Shown here in pieces: positions 32,925-42,415 of a stretch of 64,000 bases of DNA (position 1 is the stretch's first letter; every line of letters starts with the position of its first letter). Below the pieces are notes generated by a model, which made no database searches, was not told where the DNA came from, and was given only the letters and a program-made list of their open reading frames with translations. The DNA lies in assembly GCA_041392855.1 (NCBI GenBank), contig JAWKLD010000002.1:186001-250000 (forward strand), written 5' to 3'. This DNA is from Flavipsychrobacter sp. (lineage in GTDB: Bacteria; Bacteroidota; Bacteroidia; Chitinophagales; Chitinophagaceae). The position numbers and the translations under genes are program-made.

Positions 32925-35084
32925 TTATTGAATAATTACCTTCTCTACTTGATAGTCTTCTACTTGCAAGAAGTACATGCCAGATGTTAAATCCTGCACA
33001 TTTAAAGACTTTGTATCAACAAAGTTCTTAACAATTCGCCCTGTATTATCATAAAGGATTCCTGTAATTGCCTTGCCAAAGTTCAGTATATTATCCGCAG
33101 GATTAGGATAAACAGTTAGCTTTTCGCCTGCATAAATATCCTTTATAGAAACTGTGCTTGGTGGCAAATATGCTTTTACTTCAAAAACAGCAACAGTACC
33201 ACTTACCTCGTTAGCCGTGATCAATAGATGTTTTTTATGAAGATTATTATCTCTATGAATAAACAACACTACCTCTGCACCGTTATCTCCACCAAAGCTA
33301 TCTACTATTCTAGTGTTAAGATAGTCAACAAATACAGGCTTATTAGGATTAGTAATATCATACGCCATAACCCCGCCAATTCTTTCCAATACTACAAATG
33401 CATATGCTGAATCATTAATCACACCAACCGTTACCGCTTCTGGTTCTGGTCCCTTATTATCACTTCTGTCTTTTAAATCATTTTTACTGTTACTCGCATT
33501 GAATATCTTTCTCAACTCAGGATCTGCATTAATGATATTTTCAAAATCATCACCGCTATCATATACCAAGTTGAAATTGTTAGCATTAAAAATAGAGAAG
33601 CTACGAGTACCAAATGAGTATAGCTTATCATAATCACCATCATTATCAATATCACCCATAGTTTTAGTCACTTTTAGGCGGCCTAAGTTTTCATCTTCTT
33701 GAATAACTTTTGCATGAGGGAATACTGTAGGGTCTAGCTTTAACTTACTAACTTTTTCTTCTTCTTCTAATGGATCATACTCTCTAGCATCACCTTCGTT
33801 TGCAGTAAGTACATAACTCTGTCCGTTAACAGTATAACTAGCAATACCATCTGGCATGAACATACCGTTTACTGGCCAGTTTGCTATTAGAGGCTCTCCA
33901 GATTTATCACTTGCATCTAAGCCTTTCCCTAGTTGGTTATGATCTATAGTACCTAATGGATATATCGCCTCAACTGAAGCTGATGCTATTAATACAACAG
34001 CTATCGCATTATTTTCTTGTAATGAAACCCAAGCCGTGTCAGAAGTTGCATTTACAGCAATGTATTCTGGCTCTATATCTTGAGCCACTGTTGGGTTGTT
34101 AGCACCGAATATCCTAACACCTGCTTGTTTTAATGTCGCTGCTTGGCTGTTGAACTTTGTAAATGTAGCAAATGATACCGTTGCATTAGCAACACCATTA
34201 TCTAGATCAATAATAGCTATTGAACCTTCTGGGTCATTGGTATATTTACTATTAGGTTCACCTTCATTAGCTACCAACAGGTATCTTCCATTTGGCGTGT
34301 ACGTTACCATATCAGGTAGTGCACCTACTGTCACTTCTTTTTTCTTATTACCGTCTGCAGCAAAGAAAACAACCTTGCCACTATCTTGTTTTGAATTGGC
34401 TTGTACGGCAACAGCTATCAGACCATTATATGCCGCTACAGATTGTATACCTCCTCCATAACTAGACATATCCAGCTGAGTAAGTTGAGACAAAGAAGCA
34501 GGATTATTGAAGTTAAGGATATGAAGAATATTTTTTTCTGAGTTAACAACATACAATCTATTAGTTGCTGTATCGTATGCTATAACCTCTGCTGAAGAAC
34601 CTGGAGTACCAACAGTAAAACTACTCAACAACTCTAGCTCTAAATTCTTTCGTGCGATCGGTCCTTTATAATCGTTGTCCTTTATAAATATTGTTGCAGC
34701 ATCGTCAGCACCAATTGTACCTTTTAACACATTGCTGATCTGCAGCATAAAATACTCTGTGATCTCCAACCTATTGTCATCATTGATCAACAACTCTGCA
34801 TATAGAGTATCAGAACTATTTTTAAAAAAAGTAAGACTTTGTGTAGTCAACTGTACATCTGCACCAAAACCTTGCCCTGCAGTACTGCGCCCTCCTAATG
34901 GTTGAAAGAAAACCGTAGTCGGCTCATTTACATTTTTATTTTTAATGATAACAGGGATTTTAATAACATTATCTCCTTCAGTTGCAGTCATCATTTTAGT
35001 ACCAAAACTAACGCTTGGCGTCTGCGCATTAGCTACAAATACTGTAGCTAAAAAACCAGATGCTAATAGTAAAACTTTTTTCAT
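32925..35084 (-). CDS. Secreted choice-of-anchor-I protein with Calx-beta domain and T9SS tail
   Basis: This 719-residue protein has a signal peptide (MKKVLLLASGFLATVFVANA) and a Calx-beta-like domain at about residues 22-140 (ATEGDNVIKIPVII, YAELLINDDNRLEITEYF). A large choice-of-anchor-I beta-propeller domain spans about 148-630 (GSSAEVIAYDTATNRLYVVN, LPDMVTYTPNGRYLLVANEG, EPEYIAVN, TANEGDAREYD, KGPEPEAVTVG). The end is a T9SS sorting domain (LTVYPNPADNILNFG, LTSGMYFLQV, KVIIQ). Some relatives of this propeller are annotated as alkaline phosphatases, so a phosphoesterase role is possible but not shown by the sequence. Six 11-bp-pitch repeats stand upstream (35147-35206), similar to those of the TonB receptor at 8.0 kb. 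Confidence 0.88.
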   Translation of the reverse strand: MKKVLLLASGFLATVFVANAQTPSVSFGTKMMTATEGDNVIKIPVIIKNKNVNEPTTVFFQPLGGRSTAGQGFGADVQLTTQSLTFFKNSSDTLYAELLINDDNRLEITEYFMLQISNVLKGTIGADDAATIFIKDNDYKGPIARKNLELELLSSFTVGTPGSSAEVIAYDTATNRLYVVNSEKNILHILNFNNPASLSQLTQLDMSSYGGGIQSVAAYNGLIAVAVQANSKQDSGKVVFFAADGNKKKEVTVGALPDMVTYTPNGRYLLVANEGEPNSKYTNDPEGSIAIIDLDNGVANATVSFATFTKFNSQAATLKQAGVRIFGANNPTVAQDIEPEYIAVNATSDTAWVSLQENNAIAVVLIASASVEAIYPLGTIDHNQLGKGLDASDKSGEPLIANWPVNGMFMPDGIASYTVNGQSYVLTANEGDAREYDPLEEEEKVSKLKLDPTVFPHAKVIQEDENLGRLKVTKTMGDIDNDGDYDKLYSFGTRSFSIFNANNFNLVYDSGDDFENIINADPELRKIFNASNSKNDLKDRSDNKGPEPEAVTVGVINDSAYAFVVLERIGGVMAYDITNPNKPVFVDYLNTRIVDSFGGDNGAEVVLFIHRDNNLHKKHLLITANEVSGTVAVFEVKAYLPPSTVSIKDIYAGEKLTVYPNPADNILNFGKAITGILYDNTGRIVKNFVDTKSLNVQDLTSGMYFLQVEDYQVEKVIIQ

Positions 35085-35146
35085 ATACGTGTATTTCCCG
35101 CAAAGAAAAACCTAACTCCATTTCTATAAAAGGCAAGAACCAAATG

Positions 35147-35206
35147 GTTACTTACTCTTAGCAATTAAGTAACCTATACTTTACTATACAGTAACGTTTA
35201 GGTAAC
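35147..35206 (-). promoter_or_regulatory. 11-bp-pitch operator array upstream of the choice-of-anchor-I gene
   Basis: Plus-strand pentamers GTTAC 35147, TTAGC 35158 (poor), GTAAC 35169, TTTAC 35180, GTAAC 35191 and GTAAC 35202 start at exact 11-base steps, 60 bases in all. GTTAC and GTAAC are each other's complement, so orientation is ambiguous. At the distance where the other two arrays have a -7 element, the minus strand reads only TTGCCTTT, a poor match. Confidence 0.5.
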
Positions 35207-35233
35207 AAAAAAACAGCCTGCATCTCTGCAGGC
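35206..35233 (-). terminator. Terminator of the small basic exported protein
   Basis: A 7-bp stem (GCCTGCA paired with TGCAGGC) with a 4-base loop is followed on the minus strand by seven to eight Ts (the A-run at 35206-35213). It touches the end of the 11-bp array. Confidence 0.75.
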
Positions 35234-35259
35234 CATAACACTATACATCTCGACAACAT

Positions 35260-35580
35260 TTATCGCACTCTTCTATTATTCTTCATCCTGTAAATATTTC
35301 TACTAGCATTTCTTTGTGCTCGGTTAATCACCATACGTTCTCTTTGAGTCACTCTACCATCTGCTCTAGCCACCATCTTCATAGCTTTTATAGTTCTTTG
35401 CTGCCCTCTAAGCTGCCTTGCTTCGTATGCTGTCAGCTGCCCTGTACAAACTCCATTGTGTATACGCGCTTTTTGATTTATTGTCCTCGCTCTTTGCTTA
35501 GTATGCTTTCCATGTGCTGACACTTCATTTGCACCAAATAATAATCCTGATAGTAATATCGCTGCTATTAACTTCTTCAT
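35260..35580 (-). CDS. Small basic exported protein
   Basis: This 106-residue protein has a signal peptide (MKKLIAAILLSGLLFGANEVSA) and a strongly basic, helical body rich in Arg, Lys and Gln (KQRARTINQKARIHNG, LTAYEARQLRGQQRTIKAMK, MVARADGRVTQRERMVINRAQRNA). The ADGRVTQRER stretch resembles an EF-hand or DUF-type Asp/Gly turn seen in other small Bacteroidota periplasmic proteins, but I cannot name a family. It may bind nucleic acid or an acidic polymer in the periplasm (inference from charge). It is a single gene with its own terminator, downstream of ftsZ on the same strand. Confidence 0.7.
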   Translation of the reverse strand: MKKLIAAILLSGLLFGANEVSAHGKHTKQRARTINQKARIHNGVCTGQLTAYEARQLRGQQRTIKAMKMVARADGRVTQRERMVINRAQRNASRNIYRMKNNRRVR

Positions 35581-35651
35581 AATCTTATAATTTTAGTTCT
35601 GTATATAAGACTACAAATACATTCGTCGGTTTAAGACCACTCTGTTAATAA

Positions 35652-35680
35652 AAACAAAAAACCCCTGTAGAAACAGGGGT
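35652..35680 (-). terminator. Terminator of the dcw cluster after ftsZ
   Basis: A perfect 8-bp stem (ACCCCTGT paired with ACAGGGGT) with loop AGAA is followed on the minus strand by a T-run. It lies 29 bases after the ftsZ stop. Confidence 0.85.
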
Positions 35681-35708
35681 AACTATAAATATGAAGCATA
35701 AAAAACGT

Positions 35709-37415
35709 CTAATCAGGTCGCTTACCATCTAAGAAAGTATTAATAGTACCGATATCACCTTTATCCTTTCCGTTCTCATCATCGGCCTTTACACTATACC
35801 CACTTAAAAAGGTTTCTGAAGATGCCACAGTATTATCTATTTCTACATTACGTCTTACGTATGCAGGTACTGCCTCTATATCATCACTTGATTCTACTGA
35901 ATCAATATTAAAGCTCATTCGTCTTAAGCGCTCCGCTCTTTCTTCCAAGGCTTTCTTTTGCGCCTCGAAGTTTCTTTTTTCTTCTAGTTCAGCCTCAGTA
36001 AGTTCTCTTCTTGCACTGTAACTTTCATTACTAGCTACCGACTGTCTTTCCTCTTCTTCGTTTTTTATAAATAACTCTATCGTACTACTTTTCTCTTCAG
36101 CAACTGGCTCTATAACATCTTTTTCTTCTTTCTCTTCCTCTTGTTGCTTTTGCTGTAAAGAGATATTAGCAACCTCTTCATCAGACTCAGTATTTAATGT
36201 TAAAGAGATGCGCTCCTCTTCATTGTGTTCTTCTTGTCGTTTAGGAAATGCAGGAGTTGGATTGATAGCTAGAGGTTTACGCTCTTGTTTTGCCTCTACT
36301 AATACTGGAGACATACTTGTTACCGTAGCATTATCACTCTGCTCTGTCGCCTCTGGCTTACTATCTACTGCTTCTTGAGGAGTTCCGTCAAGTGTCATTA
36401 CTATCTTATCTTCCTTCTCCATAGGAAATTCCACATCTCCACTTATCTCTTTATGATTAAAACCTGTAGCAATAACAGTAACTGCGATGTTATCATCAAG
36501 GTTAGGATCATGTCCCATACCTAGTATTACATCACAACCTTCGCCTGCTTGCTTCTGTACAAAAGCTTGTATTGCTTCGGCTTCATCCATTGTATGCTCA
36601 TGATCACCTGCTGCTGAAGTGATATTTAAGAGTATCCATTTTGCACCTCTGATATCATTATCATTTAACAATGGAGAACTCAATGCCTCTTCTACCGCAT
36701 GTAATGCACGATTTTCACCAGCTACAGTAGCACTACCTAATATAGCAACACCGCCGCTCTTCATTACTGTACAAACATCAGCAAAGTCAACATTTATTTG
36801 GCCTGTCGTAGTTATTACATCCGTGATACATTTAGCCGCTGTTGCCAACACATCATCGGCTTTGGCAAATGCCTGTGTGAATGGCAGGTTACCAAATTGC
36901 TGACGTAGTTTATCATTAGAGATGATCAGTATCGTATCTACATGCTCTCTCAATCTATCAATCCCGGCTTGCGCTTGAGACATACGTTTCTTCCCCTCGT
37001 AAGAGAATGGGGTAGTAACAATACCTACAGTTAGTATACCTAACTCTCTACAAATTTTAGCAACTACAGGAGCGCCACCCGTACCAGTACCACCGCCCAT
37101 ACCTGCAGTAATAAACGCCATGCGCGTGTTCACCTTTAGTATCTTGGTAATATCTTCCATACTCTCTTCACCTGCTTGCTTACCTATTTCAGGATTAGCA
37201 CCAGCTCCCAAACCTTGTGTAAGATGTGGGCCTAATTGTATTTTGTTAGGTATCGGGCTTAAAGCCAACGCTTGCGAGTCTGTATTACAAACTACGAAGT
37301 CAACACCTTCTATACCTAGGCTGTGCATGTAGTTTACGGCATTACTACCGCCACCACCAACACCTATCACCTTAATGATAGAAGATTGGTTTTTGGGAAT
37401 TTCAAAATGTATCAT
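35709..37415 (-). CDS. ftsZ: Cell-division protein FtsZ
   Basis: This 568-residue tubulin-like GTPase forms the division ring. The GTP-binding signature GGGTGTG is at residues 107-113 and the N-terminal GVGGGGSNAVN loop at 18-27. The globular part ends near residue 330. About 240 further residues are charged, Glu/Gln-rich linker. In the linker, VPAYVRRN (about 516-523) corresponds to the usual C-terminal peptide that binds FtsA. A further 45 residues end in INTFLDGKRPD. The long linker and second tail fit Bacteroidota FtsZ. It is the last gene of the dcw cluster, 73 bases after ftsA. Confidence 0.96.
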   Translation of the reverse strand: MIHFEIPKNQSSIIKVIGVGGGGSNAVNYMHSLGIEGVDFVVCNTDSQALALSPIPNKIQLGPHLTQGLGAGANPEIGKQAGEESMEDITKILKVNTRMAFITAGMGGGTGTGGAPVVAKICRELGILTVGIVTTPFSYEGKKRMSQAQAGIDRLREHVDTILIISNDKLRQQFGNLPFTQAFAKADDVLATAAKCITDVITTTGQINVDFADVCTVMKSGGVAILGSATVAGENRALHAVEEALSSPLLNDNDIRGAKWILLNITSAAGDHEHTMDEAEAIQAFVQKQAGEGCDVILGMGHDPNLDDNIAVTVIATGFNHKEISGDVEFPMEKEDKIVMTLDGTPQEAVDSKPEATEQSDNATVTSMSPVLVEAKQERKPLAINPTPAFPKRQEEHNEEERISLTLNTESDEEVANISLQQKQQEEEKEEKDVIEPVAEEKSSTIELFIKNEEEERQSVASNESYSARRELTEAELEEKRNFEAQKKALEERAERLRRMSFNIDSVESSDDIEAVPAYVRRNVEIDNTVASSETFLSGYSVKADDENGKDKGDIGTINTFLDGKRPD

Positions 37416-37488
37416 ACGACTTAAATTTCTGGGGTTAGTAAATCTTAATAGTCCTTCTTTATTATTAATTAATGGGTTTTATCTTTTA

Positions 37489-38859
37489 TTATATTTCCTC
37501 GTCCTCTACTTCTTCAAACAGGCTCATAAACTTGCCTTTCAATCCGTCAAATAGCTTTTTCAAATTTTCTGAACGTTTCGTATTCTTCTCGTCAGACACA
37601 ATCTCTTCTTCATTTATTTCTAATTCTTCATGCTTCGTTTCTTCTTCAGACAAGGCTACATAATTACCACCATCACCTACAAAACGCAGTTTCCCATTTT
37701 CGAAATCGTGATAACCACGAAGTATCAAACCAATACAAGTAGAATACATTGGATTGATCAATGACTCTGCATGACCACCTGCCAAATGCTCACTTGGCAT
37801 ACCAATACGCGCGCCCATACCAGTTACATACTCTGTAAGCTGTATGATATGTTTTAACTGAGCACCACCACCTGTTAATATAATACCACCATGTAGTTTA
37901 TTGTCCAGATTGATTTGTTTCAAGTGATACACTACATAATCTAATATCTCTTGAGTACGCGCTTGTATTATATGTGCCAGGTTTTTTACAGATATCTCTT
38001 TAGGAGGCAAACCTCTTAAACCCGGTATAGTTATATAAGCACTCTTATTAGCCTCGTCTGCCAATGCAGTACCAAACTGAACTTTCATTTGCTCTGCTTG
38101 TGCACGTAATACACCCAAGCCATTTCGGATATCATTAGTAATATTCACACCAGCATAAGGTATAACTGCGGTGTGTTTTAAAATACCATCGTAGAACACT
38201 GCCATATCCGTAGTACCACCACCAATATCAACAATAGCTACACCTGCCTCTAAATCTTCGTCGTTCATTACTGCAGCTGCAGAAGCCAATGGTTGCAACA
38301 CTAGGTCGCGAGTAATCAACTCTGACTTATCTACACACCGCTTTATATTTCTTATTGCATTTCTATCTCCTGTTATGATGTGAAAATTTGCTCCTATTTT
38401 CACACCACTCATACCTACAGGATCAATAACATTAGGCGTGCTATCTACCATAAATTCCTGAGGAATAATATCAATTATCTGATCTCCTGCAGGTATATAT
38501 GTTTTGTATTGGTCGCGCACCAACAGATCAATATCCGCTTTGTTGATCTCATCGTCAGTATTTGTACGAACGCGATCGCCACGAGTTTGCAAACTCTTTA
38601 TATGTTGTCCGGCAATACCAACATATACTTCTTTTATGTCTAGATTCGGATTAGACTCCAGACATTTTTCTATAGCCTGCTGTATCGACTTAATGCACTG
38701 TTCGATATTCATAACAACACCATGACTAACTCCAGCAGACTCAGCTCTACCAAAGCCAAGCACCTCCAGTTTGCCATATTCATTTTTTCTACCAGCGATA
38801 GCTACCACTTTAGTGGTTCCTATGTCTAAGCCAACGATTACCGGTTGTTTTTTGCTCAT
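37489..38859 (-). CDS. ftsA: Cell-division protein FtsA
   Basis: This 456-residue actin-like ATPase has phosphate-binding VGLDIGTTKVVAIAG at the N-terminus, the 1C subdomain, AIVDIGGGTTDMAVF near residue 207, and ILTGGGAQLKHI. The C-terminus carries an acidic linker and an amphipathic end (NLKKLFDGLKGKFMSLFEEV) that should bind the membrane. It tethers FtsZ to the inner membrane. It lies between ftsQ (23 bases upstream) and ftsZ. Confidence 0.95.
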   Translation of the reverse strand: MSKKQPVIVGLDIGTTKVVAIAGRKNEYGKLEVLGFGRAESAGVSHGVVMNIEQCIKSIQQAIEKCLESNPNLDIKEVYVGIAGQHIKSLQTRGDRVRTNTDDEINKADIDLLVRDQYKTYIPAGDQIIDIIPQEFMVDSTPNVIDPVGMSGVKIGANFHIITGDRNAIRNIKRCVDKSELITRDLVLQPLASAAAVMNDEDLEAGVAIVDIGGGTTDMAVFYDGILKHTAVIPYAGVNITNDIRNGLGVLRAQAEQMKVQFGTALADEANKSAYITIPGLRGLPPKEISVKNLAHIIQARTQEILDYVVYHLKQINLDNKLHGGIILTGGGAQLKHIIQLTEYVTGMGARIGMPSEHLAGGHAESLINPMYSTCIGLILRGYHDFENGKLRFVGDGGNYVALSEEETKHEELEINEEEIVSDEKNTKRSENLKKLFDGLKGKFMSLFEEVEDEEI

Positions 38860-38882
38860 GACTATTCTTTTATATAGTATTA

Positions 38883-39959
38883 CTAATTGCCTTGGTATAT
38901 ATACTTTGGCTCTTTTTTTTCTTTTTTAACTTTCTCTTCCTCCACTTTTGTAGTGGTCGAGGTTTTATTTACGCTTTTATTCTTTTCACCTTCCGCTGCC
39001 ACTTCATTCACACTCTCTACTTTTACATCTTCCACAGCAACTTCCTTGGACGCAGTAACGTCAGCAGCTTTCGGCGTGGTCGCACTTACTACAGACGGCG
39101 CACTCACTATTGGTCTTGGTGCTTCTCCTGTAATACTGCTTATCCAGTTAATGCTATTACGCACCTTATCTTCGGGGATATTCCACCTTACCGATGGAGA
39201 ACCTACCAACTGTCCTTTATACCTCACATCAAGCACTTCATACTTATCCCAGCCTACCTTATTCAACACCTTTTTATAAAACGATAATAGATTATCGAAC
39301 TTCTCCTCTAGTCTTTCCACCTGCCCAAGCTTTATCTTATGCTTGCCTAAAACAGGAGTCAACTCAAATTCATGCTCCTTATTTATCGTCACATGCGACA
39401 CTTGCGCTTTCCAAAAAGTATCCTGTTCGATGTACTGACTCAACCTCACTATATCTTTATTCATCATTAACGCCTGAGTATCGTTATCAAAAACAGGTAC
39501 ATTTATTACTGTTGTAGCATAATGAACATAATTATCAGACAATGGTATCTCATGTGCTGTACTATCCAAATAGTAGCTTTGTCCTTCTACATTGAACAAT
39601 CTTACTACTGGCACTCTTTGCACCACTTCCACCTTTATATCTCTTGCATTATCTACATACACTTCAGCACTTGCCACCCATGGGTTGTTGACTAGCAAAT
39701 TCTCTACTCTATGTATATTCAATTCTTTCAATTTCGTTGCTCTAATCTTTAGCTCATCAGCTAACAACTCTTCCTTTATAGTTCTCTTATCTATAAAACG
39801 ACAATCATTGTTAACTACTGTCACATCAATACCAGCTATCACCCTATTGCCTTGTAGTCTAGTTGTGCTCAATACCGCTGTAGCACATCCACACAACAAC
39901 AACAATGTTGCTATGGCTTGCAAGACTTTCCTTGCTGATATTTTGCGTTTTTGCGTCAC
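38883..39959 (-). CDS. ftsQ: Cell-division protein FtsQ
   Basis: This 358-residue protein has one N-terminal membrane helix (VLQAIATLLLLCGCATAVLS) and a periplasmic part with a POTRA-like domain (NRVIAGIDVTVVNNDCRFIDKR) and FtsQ beta domain (VEVVQRVPVVRLFNVEGQSYYLD). It ends in a Lys/Glu-rich tail (VEEEKVKKEKKEPKY). Sequence conservation is low, as usual for FtsQ, so position in the cluster supports the name. The start is GTG, overlapping the murC stop (GTGA, 4 bases), which points to translational coupling. Confidence 0.88.
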   Translation of the reverse strand: MTQKRKISARKVLQAIATLLLLCGCATAVLSTTRLQGNRVIAGIDVTVVNNDCRFIDKRTIKEELLADELKIRATKLKELNIHRVENLLVNNPWVASAEVYVDNARDIKVEVVQRVPVVRLFNVEGQSYYLDSTAHEIPLSDNYVHYATTVINVPVFDNDTQALMMNKDIVRLSQYIEQDTFWKAQVSHVTINKEHEFELTPVLGKHKIKLGQVERLEEKFDNLLSFYKKVLNKVGWDKYEVLDVRYKGQLVGSPSVRWNIPEDKVRNSINWISSITGEAPRPIVSAPSVVSATTPKAADVTASKEVAVEDVKVESVNEVAAEGEKNKSVNKTSTTTKVEEEKVKKEKKEPKYIYQGN

Positions 39960-41314
39960 TTCTTTTCTAACACCTTTTTAATAGGCTTCACTAGTTTATC
40001 TATATCACCTGCACCTGCAGTTATCAACAACTCCACGGGAGCTGCTTCCGCATATTTGACCAATCCATCCATTTGTAAAATGGTACAATTAGGGTTACCC
40101 ATTTTCCCTTTTATCAATTCACTTGTCACTCCTTCTATGGGTTCTTCTCTTGCTGGGTATATATCTAACAATATCACCTCATCTGCCAGATCTAAACTTT
40201 GCGCAAACCCTTCTGCCAGATCTCTGGTTCTACTATATAAATGTGGTTGAAAAGCCACAACACATTTCCTATTAGGGAACAAGCCTTTTGCACTTTTTAT
40301 TAAAGAACTCAACTCCTCTGGGTGATGCGCGTAGTCATCTATATAAACAACATCATCTGTCTTCACTACATATTCAAATCTGCGCTTTACGCCCTTAAAC
40401 CCTGACAGTATCGCTTTTATCTTTTCATGAGGCACATCAAGCATATCAGCTACCGCTATAGCAGCTACCATATTCTCCACATTGTGCATGCCTCCAATAT
40501 TTAAATGCAGGCCTTCTATCTTTTCTCCTTTGATGCTAACATCAAAATAATAACCTCCATCCTTCTGCATTATATTAGTAGCGTACACATCTGCAGCATC
40601 ATTTTGCAAACTATAGGTCATCACATTAGATGCTTTCATATCACTGCTTCTTTTCAAGCCATGCTTCACTAATAGCGTACCACCCTCTTTTATATTCTGC
40701 GTATAAGCAATGAATGCATTTTCCATTTCTTCGACCGTACCATATATATCCAAATGGTCTGCATCTATAGAAGTAAGAATAGCAACATCTGGATGCAGTT
40801 TTAAAAAACTTCTGTCATACTCATCTGCTTCAATTACCGCTGTTTGTGTATCACTACTCCAGTAGTTTTTACCATAATTAACAGACACTCCTCCCAAGAA
40901 AGCATTGCAACCGCTACCAGCTTCCGTCAGCAAATAAGCTACCATAGTAGACGTGGTAGTTTTACCATGTGTACCTGCTACCGTTACAGCATACATACTA
41001 TCCGTTATTAGCTGCAGCACATCACTACGTTTCAATACAGTAAAACCGTTATCCCTATACCAACTCATCTCGTCATGAGAAGTAGGTACAGCTGGTGTAT
41101 ATACTACTAGATCAGCATTCTTATCTATCTGTTGTATATCGTCTACATAGTGTATATCAATCCCCTCTGCCTCCAAAGTCTTAGTCAAGTCAGTTGACGT
41201 ACGATCATAACCACTCACCTTCGCACCATGATGGTTGAAGAAGCGTGCAAGTGCACTCATACCGATTCCTCCGATACCAATAAAATAAACTCGTTTCAAC
41301 TCGTGAACATTCAT
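39956..41314 (-). CDS. murC: UDP-N-acetylmuramate-L-alanine ligase
   Basis: This 452-residue Mur ligase adds L-alanine to UDP-MurNAc. An N-terminal Rossmann-like domain (YFIGIGGIGMSALARFF) binds UDP-MurNAc. The ATP loop is AGTHGKTTTSTMVAYL, with EADEYDRSFL and a C-terminal ligase domain (YIDDYAHHPEEL, AFQPHLYSRTRDL). It is cytoplasmic. It follows murG by 2 bases and overlaps ftsQ. Confidence 0.96.
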   Translation of the reverse strand: MNVHELKRVYFIGIGGIGMSALARFFNHHGAKVSGYDRTSTDLTKTLEAEGIDIHYVDDIQQIDKNADLVVYTPAVPTSHDEMSWYRDNGFTVLKRSDVLQLITDSMYAVTVAGTHGKTTTSTMVAYLLTEAGSGCNAFLGGVSVNYGKNYWSSDTQTAVIEADEYDRSFLKLHPDVAILTSIDADHLDIYGTVEEMENAFIAYTQNIKEGGTLLVKHGLKRSSDMKASNVMTYSLQNDAADVYATNIMQKDGGYYFDVSIKGEKIEGLHLNIGGMHNVENMVAAIAVADMLDVPHEKIKAILSGFKGVKRRFEYVVKTDDVVYIDDYAHHPEELSSLIKSAKGLFPNRKCVVAFQPHLYSRTRDLAEGFAQSLDLADEVILLDIYPAREEPIEGVTSELIKGKMGNPNCTILQMDGLVKYAEAAPVELLITAGAGDIDKLVKPIKKVLEKK

Positions 41315-41316
41315 TC

Positions 41317-42414
41317 TTACTTGGTTATTTCAATCACTTTGTTAGCAATACGCACATCGGCATCCTTTACTGCCAGTGCGTTTAAATTCTTTATCATTTT
41401 TTCTTGCAGTTCTGTATCTTCAAGAAGCTGTTTTACTCTTTCAACTAGCTCCTCTTCTGCCTTATCATTTTTCACCATTAGTGCAGCACCTTTTTCAACC
41501 AAAGACATTGCATTACTAGTTTGATGATCTTCTGCAGCAAAAGGGAAAGGCACAAACACAACAGGCTTTGCTACTATACACAACTCTGATATAGCCAATG
41601 CCCCTGCTCGCGACACAACCACATCTGCAGCTGCGTAAGCAAGGTCCATGTCTTTTATAAACTCAAAAACCTTTACTCTTTCACTACTATTTGTAACTCT
41701 TTGTTTTGCCTGCTCATAATAAAACTTACCTGTTTGCCATATTATTTGCACATCATCACTTAACAAACCTTCTACCCCCCTGTCTATTGCCTCATTAATA
41801 GCTTTTGCACCCAAGCTACCCCCTACTACAAGTATTGTCTTTTTATCTTCTTTTAGTTCAAACTTTTTAATTCCTTCAGCTCTACTTACCGTAGATGCTG
41901 TTATTTTTTCTCTTACAGGATTACCTGTTTTTATAATTTTACTTTTAGGAAAAAATCTTTCCATACCATCATAAGCCACACATATTGCATCTGCTTTTTT
42001 GGATAGTATTTTATTACTCTTTCCCGCATAAGAGTTTTGCTCTTGTATCAGCGTAGGTATACCTTTCCCTTGCGCAGCATTCAGCATAGGGAAGCTGGCA
42101 TAACCGCCTACTCCCACTACCGCATCGGGCTGAAAAGATTTTAGTATACTTCTTGCTTTCATATAACTCTTAATGATCTTGATTGGCAGTAATAAATTTT
42201 TCAACATATTACTCCTATTAAACCCTGCTATATCCAACCCTACAATTTCAAAACCTTCTTGTGGCACTTTCTCCATTTCCATTTTCCCTAAAGCACCTAC
42301 AAACAACAACTCCGTATCTTCATTCAATCGCTTCAACGCATGCCCAATAGCTACTGCAGGATATATATGCCCGCCTGTTCCTCCACCTGCTATGATCACT
42401 TTTAGCTTACTCAT
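41317..42414 (-). CDS. murG: UDP-N-acetylglucosamine-undecaprenyl-pyrophosphoryl-MurNAc-pentapeptide transferase
   Basis: This 365-residue GT28 enzyme turns lipid I into lipid II at the inner face of the membrane. It has the N-terminal GGGTGGHIYPAVAI loop, NSYAGKSNKIL, and the donor-binding VVGGSLGAKAINEA, VSRAGALAISEL and PFPFAAEDHQTSNA. The ATG at 42414 (MSKLKVIIAGG) is preferred over the TTG at 42423, which would overlap ftsW by 8 bases. With the ATG the genes are separated by one base. Confidence 0.95.
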   Translation of the reverse strand: MSKLKVIIAGGGTGGHIYPAVAIGHALKRLNEDTELLFVGALGKMEMEKVPQEGFEIVGLDIAGFNRSNMLKNLLLPIKIIKSYMKARSILKSFQPDAVVGVGGYASFPMLNAAQGKGIPTLIQEQNSYAGKSNKILSKKADAICVAYDGMERFFPKSKIIKTGNPVREKITASTVSRAEGIKKFELKEDKKTILVVGGSLGAKAINEAIDRGVEGLLSDDVQIIWQTGKFYYEQAKQRVTNSSERVKVFEFIKDMDLAYAAADVVVSRAGALAISELCIVAKPVVFVPFPFAAEDHQTSNAMSLVEKGAALMVKNDKAEEELVERVKQLLEDTELQEKMIKNLNALAVKDADVRIANKVIEITK

Positions 42415-42415
42415 A

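Noticed and set aside
38887..39287. Long plus-strand ORFs (about 130 codons) opposite ftsQ
   Set aside because: They mirror the Lys/Glu-rich coding strand of ftsQ, are Ser/Thr/Phe-rich without domain character, and two overlap each other in different frames.
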